A stretch of 64,000 nucleotides of DNA, from the NCBI RefSeq assembly GCF_003688995.1, contig NZ_PENI01000006.1, positions 1-64,000 of the forward strand. The letters are read 5' to 3'. Positions within the stretch are counted from its first letter, which is position 1; each line of letters begins with the position of its first letter. Below, piece after piece: positions 33,668 through 42,098 of this stretch. The DNA is from Streptomyces shenzhenensis. GTDB lineage: Bacteria > Actinomycetota > Actinomycetes > Streptomycetales > Streptomycetaceae. Under the pieces are notes generated by a model. It searched no databases. It saw nothing but the letters and a program-made list of their open reading frames with translations, and was not told the origin of the DNA. The translations under genes were made by a program, and so were the position numbers.

Positions 33668-34855
33668 TCAGTCCGTCCGCGCGGCGCGGGCGCGGTCCGG
33701 AGTGGCGGCGTCCCGCCGGAACGCCCATTCCATCCGGGGTTCCATGACGAACCGGAACATCCGCTGCACCGGCGGTGTGCACAGCAGGGTCACCCCGGCC
33801 GCGGCGACCAGGGTCACCACGACCGCGCCGGCCGGCCGGTAGAGCCACTCGGGGTCGTACCAGCCCGCGGGCTTGGACCACTGCAGGACGAAGCCGTGCA
33901 GGAGATAGCCGTACAGGGTGCCCGCCCCCAGCGCGGTGCACCACAGACGGCGCCCCGGCACCCAGGCCAGGAAGCAGGCGACCAGGGTCACCGAGCAGCC
34001 GAAGACGACCAGCGTCAGCACCGGCCCGTACCAGGAGGGCGCGGCCAGTTGCTCGGCGCTCGTCCGGTGGAAGAACCAGGCGTAGTTCATCCGCGGCACC
34101 GCCCAGTACGCCACGGCCAGCGCGACGGCGAACACCGGCACGGCCGCGATCCGCGCGGCGCGGCGCCGCACCAGCCGGAAGTGCTCGGGGCGCAGGCACA
34201 GGCCGAGCACGAAGTACGGCAGGAACTGCAGGACGCGCTGGAGGTCGAGGTCCTTGCCGATGGACGGCGTCAGGGTCGCGAGCATCGCGATGCCGAGGGC
34301 GACCGGCAGCGGCCACCGCACGAGCTTCCAGAGGGGCGTGGTCAGCCGCCAGATGAACAGGGCCGCCAGGAACCAGGTCAGATACAGCGGGTCCAGCAGG
34401 CTGATCGGCCGGTCCGGGACGTCGTCCGTCCACCGCGTGAAGTACGTGTACGCCACCTCGAAGACCACGTAGGGCACGGCGACCCCGGTGATCAGCCGCT
34501 TGAGCCGGGTCGGGCTCGCGTCGAAGTTCCGTGAGAAGTAACCGGAGATGACGATGAACGCCGGCATGTGGAAGGCGTAGACGAGCATGTAGAGGGCGGT
34601 GACGGCGCGGCTGTCCGAGCGCAGCGGCTCCCAGGCGTGCCCCACGGCGACGAGCACGATCGCCGCGTACTTCGCGTTGTCGAAGAACGCGTCCCGCCGG
34701 CCGCCGTGGGGCGGCGGGGCCGGTTCCGGACGGGGGCCGCCCGAGGGCGGCGTGTCGGTGACGATCGCTTCCCGACGGAACCCGGACAGAGCGGAACACC
34801 CCTTCACATCGTTGGGAGGGGAACGGCGACGGTCCCCGTCCGGCACCGTAGTCAC
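33668..34855 (-). CDS. Membrane acyltransferase (Acyl_transf_3 family)
   Basis: A 395-residue protein with about ten membrane helices. The N-terminal RRDAFFDNAKYAAIVLVAVG then HAWEPL carries the catalytic-type His of the acyltransferase-3 family, and FHMPAFIVISGYFSRN is its second hallmark. The family O-acylates sugars, polysaccharides or lipids at the membrane. The GTG at 34855 is the first possible start; the first 50 residues are hydrophilic and a later start is conceivable. The gene is close to a wall-linking LCP gene, consistent with envelope glycopolymer modification. Confidence 0.87.
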   Translation of the reverse strand: MTTVPDGDRRRSPPNDVKGCSALSGFRREAIVTDTPPSGGPRPEPAPPPHGGRRDAFFDNAKYAAIVLVAVGHAWEPLRSDSRAVTALYMLVYAFHMPAFIVISGYFSRNFDASPTRLKRLITGVAVPYVVFEVAYTYFTRWTDDVPDRPISLLDPLYLTWFLAALFIWRLTTPLWKLVRWPLPVALGIAMLATLTPSIGKDLDLQRVLQFLPYFVLGLCLRPEHFRLVRRRAARIAAVPVFAVALAVAYWAVPRMNYAWFFHRTSAEQLAAPSWYGPVLTLVVFGCSVTLVACFLAWVPGRRLWCTALGAGTLYGYLLHGFVLQWSKPAGWYDPEWLYRPAGAVVVTLVAAAGVTLLCTPPVQRMFRFVMEPRMEWAFRRDAATPDRARAARTD

Positions 34856-34907
34856 CTGTCGTCACCCTCGTAAACCCGGCCGTGACGGGCATCACATCTC
34901 CGGGAAA

Positions 34908-34928
34908 CTTGCGCAACCTCTAAACTGT
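34908..34928. promoter_or_regulatory. Motif CTTGCGCAAC-N2-CTAAACTGT upstream of 34933
   Basis: It has the same bases and spacing as the motif at 23034-23053. The TAAACT part ends 7 bases before the GTG at 34933, so it may be the -10 element of a nearly leaderless transcript, with TTGCGCAA as an operator. Confidence 0.45.
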
Positions 34929-34932
34929 CAGC

Positions 34933-35166
34933 GTGAATGCGAGCGACGTGACGGGCCGGGAGAGCGCGGTCCTCGACGGAGGACCCGCGGACGGACTGCG
35001 CATGGAGGTCTCCGGCCGGCCGCGGGTGATCCAGGTGACGTTCCCCTGCGAGGTGGACGCCCCGCCCCGGGCCGGGGTGCGTGCGGAGGCGGTGTTCGTC
35101 TACCGCCGCGACTTCCGGGTGAAGGACGAGCCGCTGCGCTACGGCTACGACATCGCCAGCCCCTGA
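34933..35166 (+). CDS. Small conserved-looking protein, unknown function
   Basis: A 77-residue cytoplasmic protein starting with GTG. It is predicted to be all-beta (GLRMEVSGRPRVIQVTFPCE, RAEAVFVYRRDFRVKDEPLR, YGYDIASP). There is no signal peptide, membrane helix or known motif. GC bias at third positions and the promoter motif directly upstream support it as real. No good ribosome site is seen, in line with a short or absent leader. Confidence 0.65.
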   Translation: MNASDVTGRESAVLDGGPADGLRMEVSGRPRVIQVTFPCEVDAPPRAGVRAEAVFVYRRDFRVKDEPLRYGYDIASP

Positions 35167-35221
35167 CCGGGCACCCGGCGGCCGGACCGCGCCGCCGGAC
35201 TCCCGTCTGCGCCCGGTCCGT

Positions 35222-35518
35222 TCAGTGGGCCGGCCGGCCCTCCGTGGCGGGGCGGGCGGTCGCGGTGTCACCCGGAGCGGACCGGATCAGACGGGGTGCG
35301 TCCTCGGCGGGCGCGGCGTCGGACCGGACGGTGCCGGGCTGCGCGGCGTCGGACCGGGTGCCGTCGTCGTCCTTCATGGCCTTGGTCTCGCTCTTGAGGA
35401 TGCGCATCGACTTGCCCAGCGCGCGGGCGGTGTCGGGCAGCTTCTTCGAACCGAACAGCACGATGATCACGATCGCCACGATCAGCAGGTGCCACGGTTC
35501 CAGTCCGTTGCGGAGCAT
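35222..35518 (-). CDS. tatA: TatA-like Sec-independent translocase subunit
   Basis: A 98-residue protein with the TatA pattern: one membrane helix (EPWHLLIVAIVIIVLFGSKK, about 7-26), the FG hinge, an amphipathic helix (KLPDTARALGKSMRILKSET) and a hydrophilic tail. AAAAGGGGAGGG-type sequence lies just upstream of the ATG at 35518. It is divergent from the LCP gene. It lacks a tatC neighbour, as does the tatB paralogue in this window. Confidence 0.92.
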   Translation of the reverse strand: MLRNGLEPWHLLIVAIVIIVLFGSKKLPDTARALGKSMRILKSETKAMKDDDGTRSDAAQPGTVRSDAAPAEDAPRLIRSAPGDTATARPATEGRPAH

Positions 35519-35589
35519 CGGCCCTCCCCTTTTCCTCGCCGGACAGTGGCACGGGCCCGGGCGGCGTACCATCTGCCATCGTTGCTACA

Positions 35590-35606
35590 TTGCGCAACTG
35601 TACAAC
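35590..35606. promoter_or_regulatory. Third TTGCGCAAC site, between tatA and the LCP gene
   Basis: TTGCGCAAC-TG-TACAAC shares the left half of the 23034/34908 motif. GTTGC at 35581 and GCAAC form an inverted pair around it. It sits in a divergent promoter region. Confidence 0.3.
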
Positions 35607-35675
35607 CATGGGACGGGGCGATGCGTCCCCTCTGTATGAGTCGGATGGACAAGTCGGACGGATGAGGGCGCGCGG

Positions 35676-37235
35676 ATGACCACCACCAGGGACGTTGACA
35701 CACCCTCGTCTCGCCGGCGCCGGGACACACCGTCCCGGCGCCGCGCGCCGCACGGCCGGCGCGCGGCCCGTGGCCGCAGGCGCAGCCCGTGGCGGACCGC
35801 GCTCCTGGTCACCCTCGCCCTCGTGGTGCTCGGCACGGCGGGCCTCGGCTGGATCTACCTCAAGCTGAACGGTGACATCAGCACCTTCGACGCGGACGGC
35901 CTGTCCAGGAACCGCCCCGACGCCGCCGCGTCCAAGGGCCAGAACGTCCTGGTCATCGGCTCCGACGCGCGCACCGACGGCAACGCCGCGCTCGGCGGCG
36001 GCAGCAAGGACGACATAGGCCGCTCGGACACCGCGTTCCTGCTGCACGTCTACGCCGACCACAAACACGCGATAGCCGTGTCCGTCCCCCGCGACACCCT
36101 GGTGACCATCCCGCCGTGCAAGCTGCCCGACGGCAGCTGGACGAAGACGCAGACCAACGTCATGTTCAACGCGGCGTTCTCCATCGGACAGACCCAGCAG
36201 GGCAACCCGGCCTGCACCCAGAACACGGTGGAGCAGCTCAGCGGGATGCGCGTCGACCACACCGTCGTCGTCGACTTCAAGGGCTTCGCCGCGCTCACCG
36301 ACGTGGTCGGCGGGGTGAAGGTGTGTCTGCCCAACGACATCTACCAGAACGATCTCAACCCCAACCGCCCCACCCGCGGCGACCGGATCTTCGCCAAGGG
36401 CGAGCAGACCGTCTCGGGCCAGAAGGCCCTGGACTACGTGCGCATCCGGCACGGCATCGGCGACGGCTCCGACATCGGCCGCATCAAGCGCCAGCAGGCC
36501 TTCGTCTCCAGCCTCCTCAAGCAGATCAAGAGCGAGGGCCTGACCCCGACCAAGCTGCTGCCGCTGGCCACCGCCGCCACCCGGTCCATGACCGTCGACC
36601 CCGGCCTCGGCACGGCGGACAAGCTGATCTCGTTCGCGATGTCGCTCAAGGACATCGACCTGCACAACACCAAGTTCGTCACCATTCCCTGGCGCTACGA
36701 GGGTTCGCGGGTCGCGGTCGTCGAGCCGGACGCCTCCGACCTGTGGGCCGCGCTCAGGGCCGACCGCACCATCGACGGCAAGGACGCCAGCGGCAAGCAG
36801 GGCAAACACAAGGCGACGGCCACCGCGTCCGCCTCGGCCAGCCCCACCGAGAGCGTCTCCGGCGAGGGCGTCTCCGTCGCCGTCTACAACGGCACCACGA
36901 CCCGGGGCCTCGCCTCCGAGGCGGCGCAACTGCTCACCCGGCACGGTTTCACCGTCACCGGCACCGGCAACGCGAGCAGCCGGCAGCACACCAGCACGGT
37001 CGTCCAGTACGGGCCAGGACTGCAGACCCGGGCCGAGACGGTCGCCAAGCTCTTCCCCGGCGCACGGCTGGAGGCGATCGGCGGCGCCGTGCTCAACGTC
37101 GTGGTGGGCACCTCCTACGCCGACTCCGCCGCGGCCGTGCCGACCCCGACCGCCGTGCCCGGCTCGGTCGCGGACGACGCCCGGTCGGCCGACGACGACC
37201 TGTGCTCCGACCTGACGTACGGCGCGGGCGGCTGA
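35676..37235 (+). CDS. LytR-CpsA-Psr (LCP) family wall glycopolymer transferase
   Basis: A 519-residue type II membrane protein. A basic N-terminus and a helix at about 42-62 (ALLVTLALVVLGTAGLGWIY) precede an LCP domain (about 85-300: VLVIGSDARTD, GRSDTAFLLHV, VSVPRDTLVTIP, KALDYVRIRHGIGDGSDIGR, RQQAF), with the Arg/Asp residues that bind pyrophosphate-lipid substrates. After a Thr/Ser/Ala linker a LytR_C domain follows (about 395-475, VSVAVYNGTTTRGLASEAAQ). LCP enzymes attach teichoic-acid-like polymers to peptidoglycan. The ATG follows GAGGG at 7 bases, and a 5-codon frame just upstream ends in the same ATGA. Confidence 0.95.
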   Translation: MTTTRDVDTPSSRRRRDTPSRRRAPHGRRAARGRRRSPWRTALLVTLALVVLGTAGLGWIYLKLNGDISTFDADGLSRNRPDAAASKGQNVLVIGSDARTDGNAALGGGSKDDIGRSDTAFLLHVYADHKHAIAVSVPRDTLVTIPPCKLPDGSWTKTQTNVMFNAAFSIGQTQQGNPACTQNTVEQLSGMRVDHTVVVDFKGFAALTDVVGGVKVCLPNDIYQNDLNPNRPTRGDRIFAKGEQTVSGQKALDYVRIRHGIGDGSDIGRIKRQQAFVSSLLKQIKSEGLTPTKLLPLATAATRSMTVDPGLGTADKLISFAMSLKDIDLHNTKFVTIPWRYEGSRVAVVEPDASDLWAALRADRTIDGKDASGKQGKHKATATASASASPTESVSGEGVSVAVYNGTTTRGLASEAAQLLTRHGFTVTGTGNASSRQHTSTVVQYGPGLQTRAETVAKLFPGARLEAIGGAVLNVVVGTSYADSAAAVPTPTAVPGSVADDARSADDDLCSDLTYGAGG

Positions 37236-37251
37236 CCCGGACCATCCGACT

Positions 37252-37288
37252 CCCGCGGCCGGCCCACTCTCCCTTGGCCGGCCGCGGG
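37252..37288 (+). terminator. Strong hairpin after the LCP gene
   Basis: CCCGCGGCCGGCC (37252-37264) pairs perfectly with GGCCGGCCGCGGG (37276-37288) across an 11-base loop, 17 bases after the LCP stop. Confidence 0.85.
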
Positions 37289-37296
37289 TCCCTCCT

Positions 37297-37417
37297 CGTC
37301 AACAGCGGATTCCGCGGCCCGCGAGCGACCGCTCGTCCCAAGAAGCGCGCAACACGCGACCGATACCACGGCCGGCCCGAGCACCGGGCCGAGCGGCGAC
37401 GGGGCGATCCGCCCCAC
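37297..37417. repeat. Tandem duplicate of the mgtA 3' end (decayed copy)
   Basis: 37297-37336 matches 37417-37456 at 37 of 40 positions (offset 120 bases), covering the last codons and stop of mgtA. A second block (CCGGGCCGAGCGGCGACGGG near 37384) matches codons near 37552 inside mgtA, while about 50 bases between the blocks are missing. So the last roughly 170 bases of mgtA were copied next to the gene and then lost their middle. Confidence 0.8.
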
Positions 37418-37418
37418 G

Positions 37419-40157
37419 TCAGCAGCGGATTCCGCGATCCGCGAGCGACCGCTCGTAACGGCCCCGCGCCCGGATCAGTGCGGTGGCGTAGAAGGCGAGG
37501 ACGACAGCGAGGAGCAGGTAGTACGCGACCGGGAGCGTGGCCAGCCCGAGTACCGGGCCGAGCGGCGACGGGGGCAGGGCGATCCCGATGACGGCCAGCC
37601 CGGTCGCGGCCCAGCCGACCGGGCCGAGCGCCCGCTCCGCGACCAGCCGGCGGCCGGTGCGCAGCAGCACCATCACCAGGGCCTGGGTCAGCAGGTTCTC
37701 GGTGAACCAGCCGGAGTGGAAGATCGCCTCGTCGTCGCCGGTGCCCGGCCCGTGCAGGGACAGCGCGAGGACGGCGAACGTGGCCAGGTCGGCGAACGCG
37801 TTGAGGATGCCGAAACCGGTGATGAAGCGCAGCACCTCGCGCGGGCTGAGCACCGTGGGCCGGCGCAGCACCGACGGGTGCGGGCGGTCGTAGGCGAAGG
37901 CGAGCTGGACGGTGTCGAAGCACAGGTTCTGCACCAGCACCTGCGCCGGGAGCATCGGCAGGAACGGCATCAGCAGGCCCGCCGCGAGCATCGCGATGAC
38001 GTTGCCGAGGTTCGACGACAGGGTGATCCGCAGATACCCGGCGACATTGCCGCCGCTGTGCCGGCCCGCGTCGATGGCGTGCCCGATCGCGGTGAGGTCC
38101 TTCTCGGCGAGGACGACGTCGGCGCTCTCCCGGGTCACGTCCGCCGCGTCGCGCGGGGCGATGCCGACGTCCGCGGCGCGCAGCGCGGGCAGGTCGTTGA
38201 CGCCGTCGCCGAGGAAGCCCACGGTGTGCCCGCCGGCCCGCAACGCGGCCCCGACCCGCGCCTTGTGCTCGGGGGTGCAGCGGGCGAACACGGTCGTACG
38301 CCGGGCCAGTGCGGTGAGTTCGGCGTCGGTGAGACCGTCGAGCCGGTCGGCGGTCACCACAGCGTCCGGGCCGAGCGGGATGCCGAGGTCGCGGCAGGCG
38401 CGGGCCGCGGTGCCCGGGTGGTCGCCGGTGAGGACCTTGACGCCGACCCCCTTCCCGGCGAACGCGGCGAGCGCGTCGGCGGCGGTGGGCGCGAGGGCGT
38501 CGTGGAAGGTGACCAGGCCGCGGAAGGTCAGCCCGCGCTCGTCGGCCGGGGTGTAGTCGCGGGCCCGTGCCGGGCGTTCGGCGGTGGCGACCGCCAGGAC
38601 CCGCAGCCCCGCGCGCGCCGTGCGGTCGGCGAGGTCCGCGAGCCGCTCGCGCTCCTCGTCCGGCAGCGCGCAGCGTTCCAGGACGGCTTCCACGGCGCCC
38701 TTGACGACGAGCGTGTGGGTGCCGAGGCGGTGCGGGGTGCGGACGACCGCGGTGGACAGCCGGCGCACGGAGTCGAACGGCAGGGCGGCCACCCCCTCGT
38801 ACGCCATGAGGCCGGCCTCGTCGGCCGCGTCCAGGACCGCCTCGTCGAGGGCGTCCGGCGCGGGCAGGTCGGCCAGGTGCAGGGTCCACCAGGCGTTGAC
38901 GGCCGCCCAGCGCAGGACGTCCGGGTCGGTGCGGCCGTCCGCGTCGAGACCCCGCTCGACGACGGGCCGGTCCTGGGTGAGGGTGCCGGTCTTGTCCAGG
39001 CACAGCATGTCGACGGCGCCCAGGTTGTGCAGCGCCGGGAGCCGTTTGACGATCACGCCGTGGGTACGGGCCAGCAGGGCCGCGCCCCGGGTCAGACAGG
39101 TGGTGACGACGACCGGCAGCATCTCCGGGGTGAGCCCGACCGCCACGGCGACCGCGAACGGCAGGGTCTCCAGGCCGCGCCCGCGCAGGGCGGCGCCCGC
39201 CATCAGCACCAGCGGCGGGGTGAGCAGCATGAAGCGGATCAGTATCCACGAGATGCCGTTCACCGACTGCTCGAAGGCGCTCGGCTCGCGCGGCCGGGCC
39301 ACCTGCCCCTCGGCCGCGGCCAGCCGGGTGTGCGCGCCGGTGGCGACGACGACGGCGGTGGCGCTGCCGGAGACGACGCTGCTGCCCTGGAAGCAGAGCT
39401 GCGGCTGGTCGAACCCCACCGCGCCGTCCGGATGGGGGGCGTCCGCCGCGCTCTTCGCGACGGGCGCGGACTCCCCGGTCAGCGCGGCCTGGTGCACGGT
39501 CAGCCCGTCGGCGCGCAGCAGGCGTACGTCCGCCGGGACCAGGTCCCCCGCGCCGAGCCGCACGATGTCCCCGGGGACCAGGTCCGCCACCGGGATCTCC
39601 CGGGCGGCCGGCGCCGTCGCCTCGTCGGCGCGGCGCAGCACGGTGGAGGTGGTGGCGACCAGCTCGCGCAGCCCGGCCATGGACCGGTCGGCCCGGTGCT
39701 CGCCGGAGGCGCGCAGTACGCAGCTGACCGCGACCAGCAGCAGGATCACACAGGCGGTGCCCCAGGCGAACACGGCGGCGGAGACCAGGCCGAGGCAGAG
39801 CAGCACCGCGGTGAACGGGTCCCGGACGCCGCGTACGACGAGCCGGAGCCAGGAGGCGTCGTGCCGGGCCGGGAGGGTGTTCTCGCCGGCCCGGGCCAGC
39901 CGGGCGGCGGCCTCGTCGTCGGTCAGCCCGCGCGGCCCGGTGTCCAGGTGCCGCAGGACCTGGAGGGTCGTGGCCGCCGCGGACCGCGGATCCGCCGTCC
40001 CGACGGCGCCCGGCCCCGCGGCCTGCCCGAGCGGGTCGGGCGCTGTCCGCTGCGGTTCGACCACGCCGCGAAGGGGCGCGGGGAACTGCGCGGCCAGCCA
40101 CGACGCGGCCACGGACGGACGACGGCGCACGGCCGATCCGGCGGAGCGCCTAGCCAC
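37419..40157 (-). CDS. mgtA: MgtA-type P-type ATPase (Mg2+ importer family)
   Basis: A 912-residue P3B-type ATPase. Visible motifs: actuator TGESAPVAKSA (the TGES loop), phosphorylation site CLDKTGTLTQD near residue 386, nucleotide domain VVKGAVEAVLERC, and hinge GDGVNDLPALRAADVGIA. About ten membrane helices include LPVVVTTCLTRGAALLARTH. MgtA imports Mg2+ from the periplasm. The GTG at 40157 overlaps the ArsR stop, but the first 32 residues are translated from a dispersed repeat (40065-40152), so the real start may be downstream, for example the GTG at 40064. Its 3' end is duplicated just beyond the stop. Confidence 0.92.
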   Translation of the reverse strand: MARRSAGSAVRRRPSVAASWLAAQFPAPLRGVVEPQRTAPDPLGQAAGPGAVGTADPRSAAATTLQVLRHLDTGPRGLTDDEAAARLARAGENTLPARHDASWLRLVVRGVRDPFTAVLLCLGLVSAAVFAWGTACVILLLVAVSCVLRASGEHRADRSMAGLRELVATTSTVLRRADEATAPAAREIPVADLVPGDIVRLGAGDLVPADVRLLRADGLTVHQAALTGESAPVAKSAADAPHPDGAVGFDQPQLCFQGSSVVSGSATAVVVATGAHTRLAAAEGQVARPREPSAFEQSVNGISWILIRFMLLTPPLVLMAGAALRGRGLETLPFAVAVAVGLTPEMLPVVVTTCLTRGAALLARTHGVIVKRLPALHNLGAVDMLCLDKTGTLTQDRPVVERGLDADGRTDPDVLRWAAVNAWWTLHLADLPAPDALDEAVLDAADEAGLMAYEGVAALPFDSVRRLSTAVVRTPHRLGTHTLVVKGAVEAVLERCALPDEERERLADLADRTARAGLRVLAVATAERPARARDYTPADERGLTFRGLVTFHDALAPTAADALAAFAGKGVGVKVLTGDHPGTAARACRDLGIPLGPDAVVTADRLDGLTDAELTALARRTTVFARCTPEHKARVGAALRAGGHTVGFLGDGVNDLPALRAADVGIAPRDAADVTRESADVVLAEKDLTAIGHAIDAGRHSGGNVAGYLRITLSSNLGNVIAMLAAGLLMPFLPMLPAQVLVQNLCFDTVQLAFAYDRPHPSVLRRPTVLSPREVLRFITGFGILNAFADLATFAVLALSLHGPGTGDDEAIFHSGWFTENLLTQALVMVLLRTGRRLVAERALGPVGWAATGLAVIGIALPPSPLGPVLGLATLPVAYYLLLAVVLAFYATALIRARGRYERSLADRGIRC
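40065..40152 (-). repeat. Dispersed Streptomyces repeat, copy C (in mgtA 5' end)
   Basis: On the minus strand it begins CTAGGCGCTCCGCCGG at the arsR stop codon and ends with CCCCGCGCCCCTTCGCGG. It matches the copy at 49649-49740 in both ends (GAACTGCGCG..CAGCCACGACG type). It lies exactly between the arsR stop and the first unmistakable mgtA codons. Confidence 0.75.
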
Positions 40158-40512
40158 CGGTTCCGTGCGCTCGGCGGGGCGATACGGACGGGAACTCGGC
40201 GCGCGCGGCCAGCTGTCCGACCATGAGCCGGACCACCGTGACGACGTCGGGGTCGTCGACGTAGTAGACCTGCCTGCGGCCCTCGCGGCGGGAGCGGACC
40301 AGCCCGGCCAGCTTCAGCTTCGACAGATGCTGGCTGACCGCGGGCAGGGCACCGCCCACCCGGTCGGCGAGGTGGGTGACATCGCTCTCGCCCTGGGACA
40401 GCGCCCACATGATGTGCAGCCGGGCCGTCGAGGCGAGCAGTCCGAACGCGGCGGCCGCCTCCGCGAGCACCTCGGGGGAGGGGTCCTGGAAGCCACCGAC
40501 GAATCGCCCCAC
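40150..40512 (-). CDS. ArsR/SmtB-family regulator
   Basis: A 120-residue winged-helix regulator. I choose GTG at 40512, which has GGGAGAG five bases upstream; an ATG at 40527 is possible. Residues about 15-90 form the ArsR fold (AAAFGLLASTARLHIMWALS, DVTHLADRVGGALPAVSQHL then SKLKLAGLVRSRREGRRQVY). No Cys is present and the usual metal-binding Cys of ArsR/CadC types is absent; His and Asp in YYVDDPDVVTVV could serve instead. It directly precedes mgtA and probably controls it in response to a metal. Its stop codon lies at the end of a dispersed repeat. Confidence 0.9.
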   Translation of the reverse strand: MGRFVGGFQDPSPEVLAEAAAAFGLLASTARLHIMWALSQGESDVTHLADRVGGALPAVSQHLSKLKLAGLVRSRREGRRQVYYVDDPDVVTVVRLMVGQLAARAEFPSVSPRRAHGTGG

Positions 40513-40586
40513 GACTCTCTCTCCCATCCACCCAGATCCCGGCATCCACACGCCGGCCCAGTGTATGTGCCCGACAGCGCGCCCGG

Positions 40587-40695
40587 AGGGGCGCGGGGCT
40601 GTATCAATATGCGGCTCCGCCGCGCGGGCGCGACCAGCCACAAAGCCCCCGCGGACGAACGACGACCTATCACGGCCAACCCAGCGGAGCGCTAG
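40587..40695. repeat. Dispersed Streptomyces repeat, copy B
   Basis: Starts AGGGGCGCGGGGCTGTATC, continues with the AT-containing core CAATATGCGGCTCCGCCGCG, and ends CAGCGGAGCGCTAG. It shares its head with 49578-49650 and its tail with the copies at 40065 and 49649. It fills most of the gap between arsR and the divergent glsB-type gene. Confidence 0.85.
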
Positions 40696-40763
40696 TGCAG
40701 CGCCCGCGATCACCCATAAGCTTGCGCAAGCAAGCAACTCACCCCCAAGCGGAGGACAACGAC

Positions 40764-41030
40764 GTGGGCATCATCAGCTGGATCATCCTCGGACTGATCG
40801 CCGGAGGCATCGCCAAGATCCTGCTGCCCGGCCGCGACCCCGGAGGCCTGATCGGCACCACCCTCATCGGCATCGCCGGTGCCTTCATCGGCGGCTGGCT
40901 CTCCGCCCGCTTCTTCGACCGCCCGGTGCAGAAGGAGTTCTTCGACCTCTACACCTGGGGCGCGGCGATCGCCGGCTCGCTCGTCCTGCTCGTGGGGTAC
41001 CGCATCCTGTTCGGCAACTCGCGCGACTGA
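40764..41030 (+). CDS. GlsB/YeaQ/YmgE-family stress membrane protein
   Basis: An 88-residue protein with three membrane helices (IISWIILGLIAGGIAKILLP, LIGTTLIGIAGAFIGGWLSA, AAIAGSLVLLVGYRILFG), the size and pattern of the transglycosylase-associated (GlsB/YeaQ) family linked to general stress. The GTG at 40764 follows GGAGG at 8 bases. CTTGCGCAAG at 40721 lies in the promoter region, another TTGCGCAA site. Confidence 0.92.
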   Translation: MGIISWIILGLIAGGIAKILLPGRDPGGLIGTTLIGIAGAFIGGWLSARFFDRPVQKEFFDLYTWGAAIAGSLVLLVGYRILFGNSRD

Positions 41031-41108
41031 CCGCGGGCGCGCGGGCGTGGCGAGCACGTCGTGCGGCTCCGGCGGCCGGGTGCCGCCCGGGGCCGCGCGG
41101 CGCTCCGC

Positions 41109-42098
41109 CTACTCCCCCTGCTCCCGCTTCTCCTCCCGTTCCCCCTGCTCCCCCTCCTCGTCGGCCGCCGTCACTCCCCGCGTCACGCCGGGCTCCGGGA
41201 GTTCGGCCCGCGCGGCGCGGATGTGCAGCACGTCGCCGATGAACAGGTCGTACACGAGCACCCCGACGACCCCGCCGATCAGCGGTCCGACGATCGGGAT
41301 CCACCAGAAGCCGCTGAACGAGCCGGACAGCGAGCCCGGCAGCGCGAGTTCGTTCCATCCGGCCATCCAGGTGAACAGGCGCGGCCCGAAGTCGCGGGCC
41401 GGGTTGATGGCGTACCCGGCGTTCGCCCCGAAGGACATGCCGATGGCCGCGACCGCGAAGCCGATCAGCAGCGGCCCGAGGTTCGCCTTCACGGCCGTGT
41501 TGCGCAGGTCGATGAGGGCGACGATCAACAGGACCAGGAGCGCGGTGCCGACGATCTGGTCGACCAGCGGCCCCCAGTGACCGCCGTGGAAGTACGGCGC
41601 CGGGAAGGTGCCGAAGATCGAGAACGTGGCGAGCGTGTGTCCGTTCGTCTTCGGAGCCGTCACCGTCTGGTCGAAGGTGTTGATCGCGTCGTGGTAGACG
41701 CCGTACACCAGGGCCGCCCCGACGAAGCCGCCGGCCACCTGGGCGAGCCAGTACGCCGGGACCTTGGCCCAGGCGAACTTGCGGCGCACCGCGAACGCCA
41801 GCGTCACCGCCGGATTGATGTGGGCGCCGCTGACACCGCCGGCCACGTACACACCGAAGACGACGGCCATGGCCCAGCCCCAGGTGATCAGCAGCCAGTC
41901 CCCGGAACTGATGAAGAAGGTCGTGGGCCCCGCCGTGCGGCCCGACCCCGGAAGACCCACCACCGCCACCGCGACCGAACCGCAGCCGAACGCGACGAGG
42001 ACGAGCGTTCCCAGGAACTCCGCCAGGCATTCCCCCAGCAGCCCTCCGCGCTGCTTGAGCACGGAGGGCTTGACCAGGGCAGGGATTTCCACAGCCAT
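41109..42098 (-). CDS. Aquaporin/aquaglyceroporin (MIP family)
   Basis: A 329-residue channel with six membrane helices and both hallmark loops, GAHINPAVT and GYAINPARD; Asp after the second NPAR is typical of glycerol-conducting members. The N-terminus (to about residue 25) and the charged Glu/Arg-rich tail (EEGEQGEREEKREQ) are cytoplasmic. ATG 42098 follows GAGGGGG. It should pass water and small polyols. It stands alone; no glycerol kinase is nearby. Confidence 0.94.
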   Translation of the reverse strand: MAVEIPALVKPSVLKQRGGLLGECLAEFLGTLVLVAFGCGSVAVAVVGLPGSGRTAGPTTFFISSGDWLLITWGWAMAVVFGVYVAGGVSGAHINPAVTLAFAVRRKFAWAKVPAYWLAQVAGGFVGAALVYGVYHDAINTFDQTVTAPKTNGHTLATFSIFGTFPAPYFHGGHWGPLVDQIVGTALLVLLIVALIDLRNTAVKANLGPLLIGFAVAAIGMSFGANAGYAINPARDFGPRLFTWMAGWNELALPGSLSGSFSGFWWIPIVGPLIGGVVGVLVYDLFIGDVLHIRAARAELPEPGVTRGVTAADEEGEQGEREEKREQGE

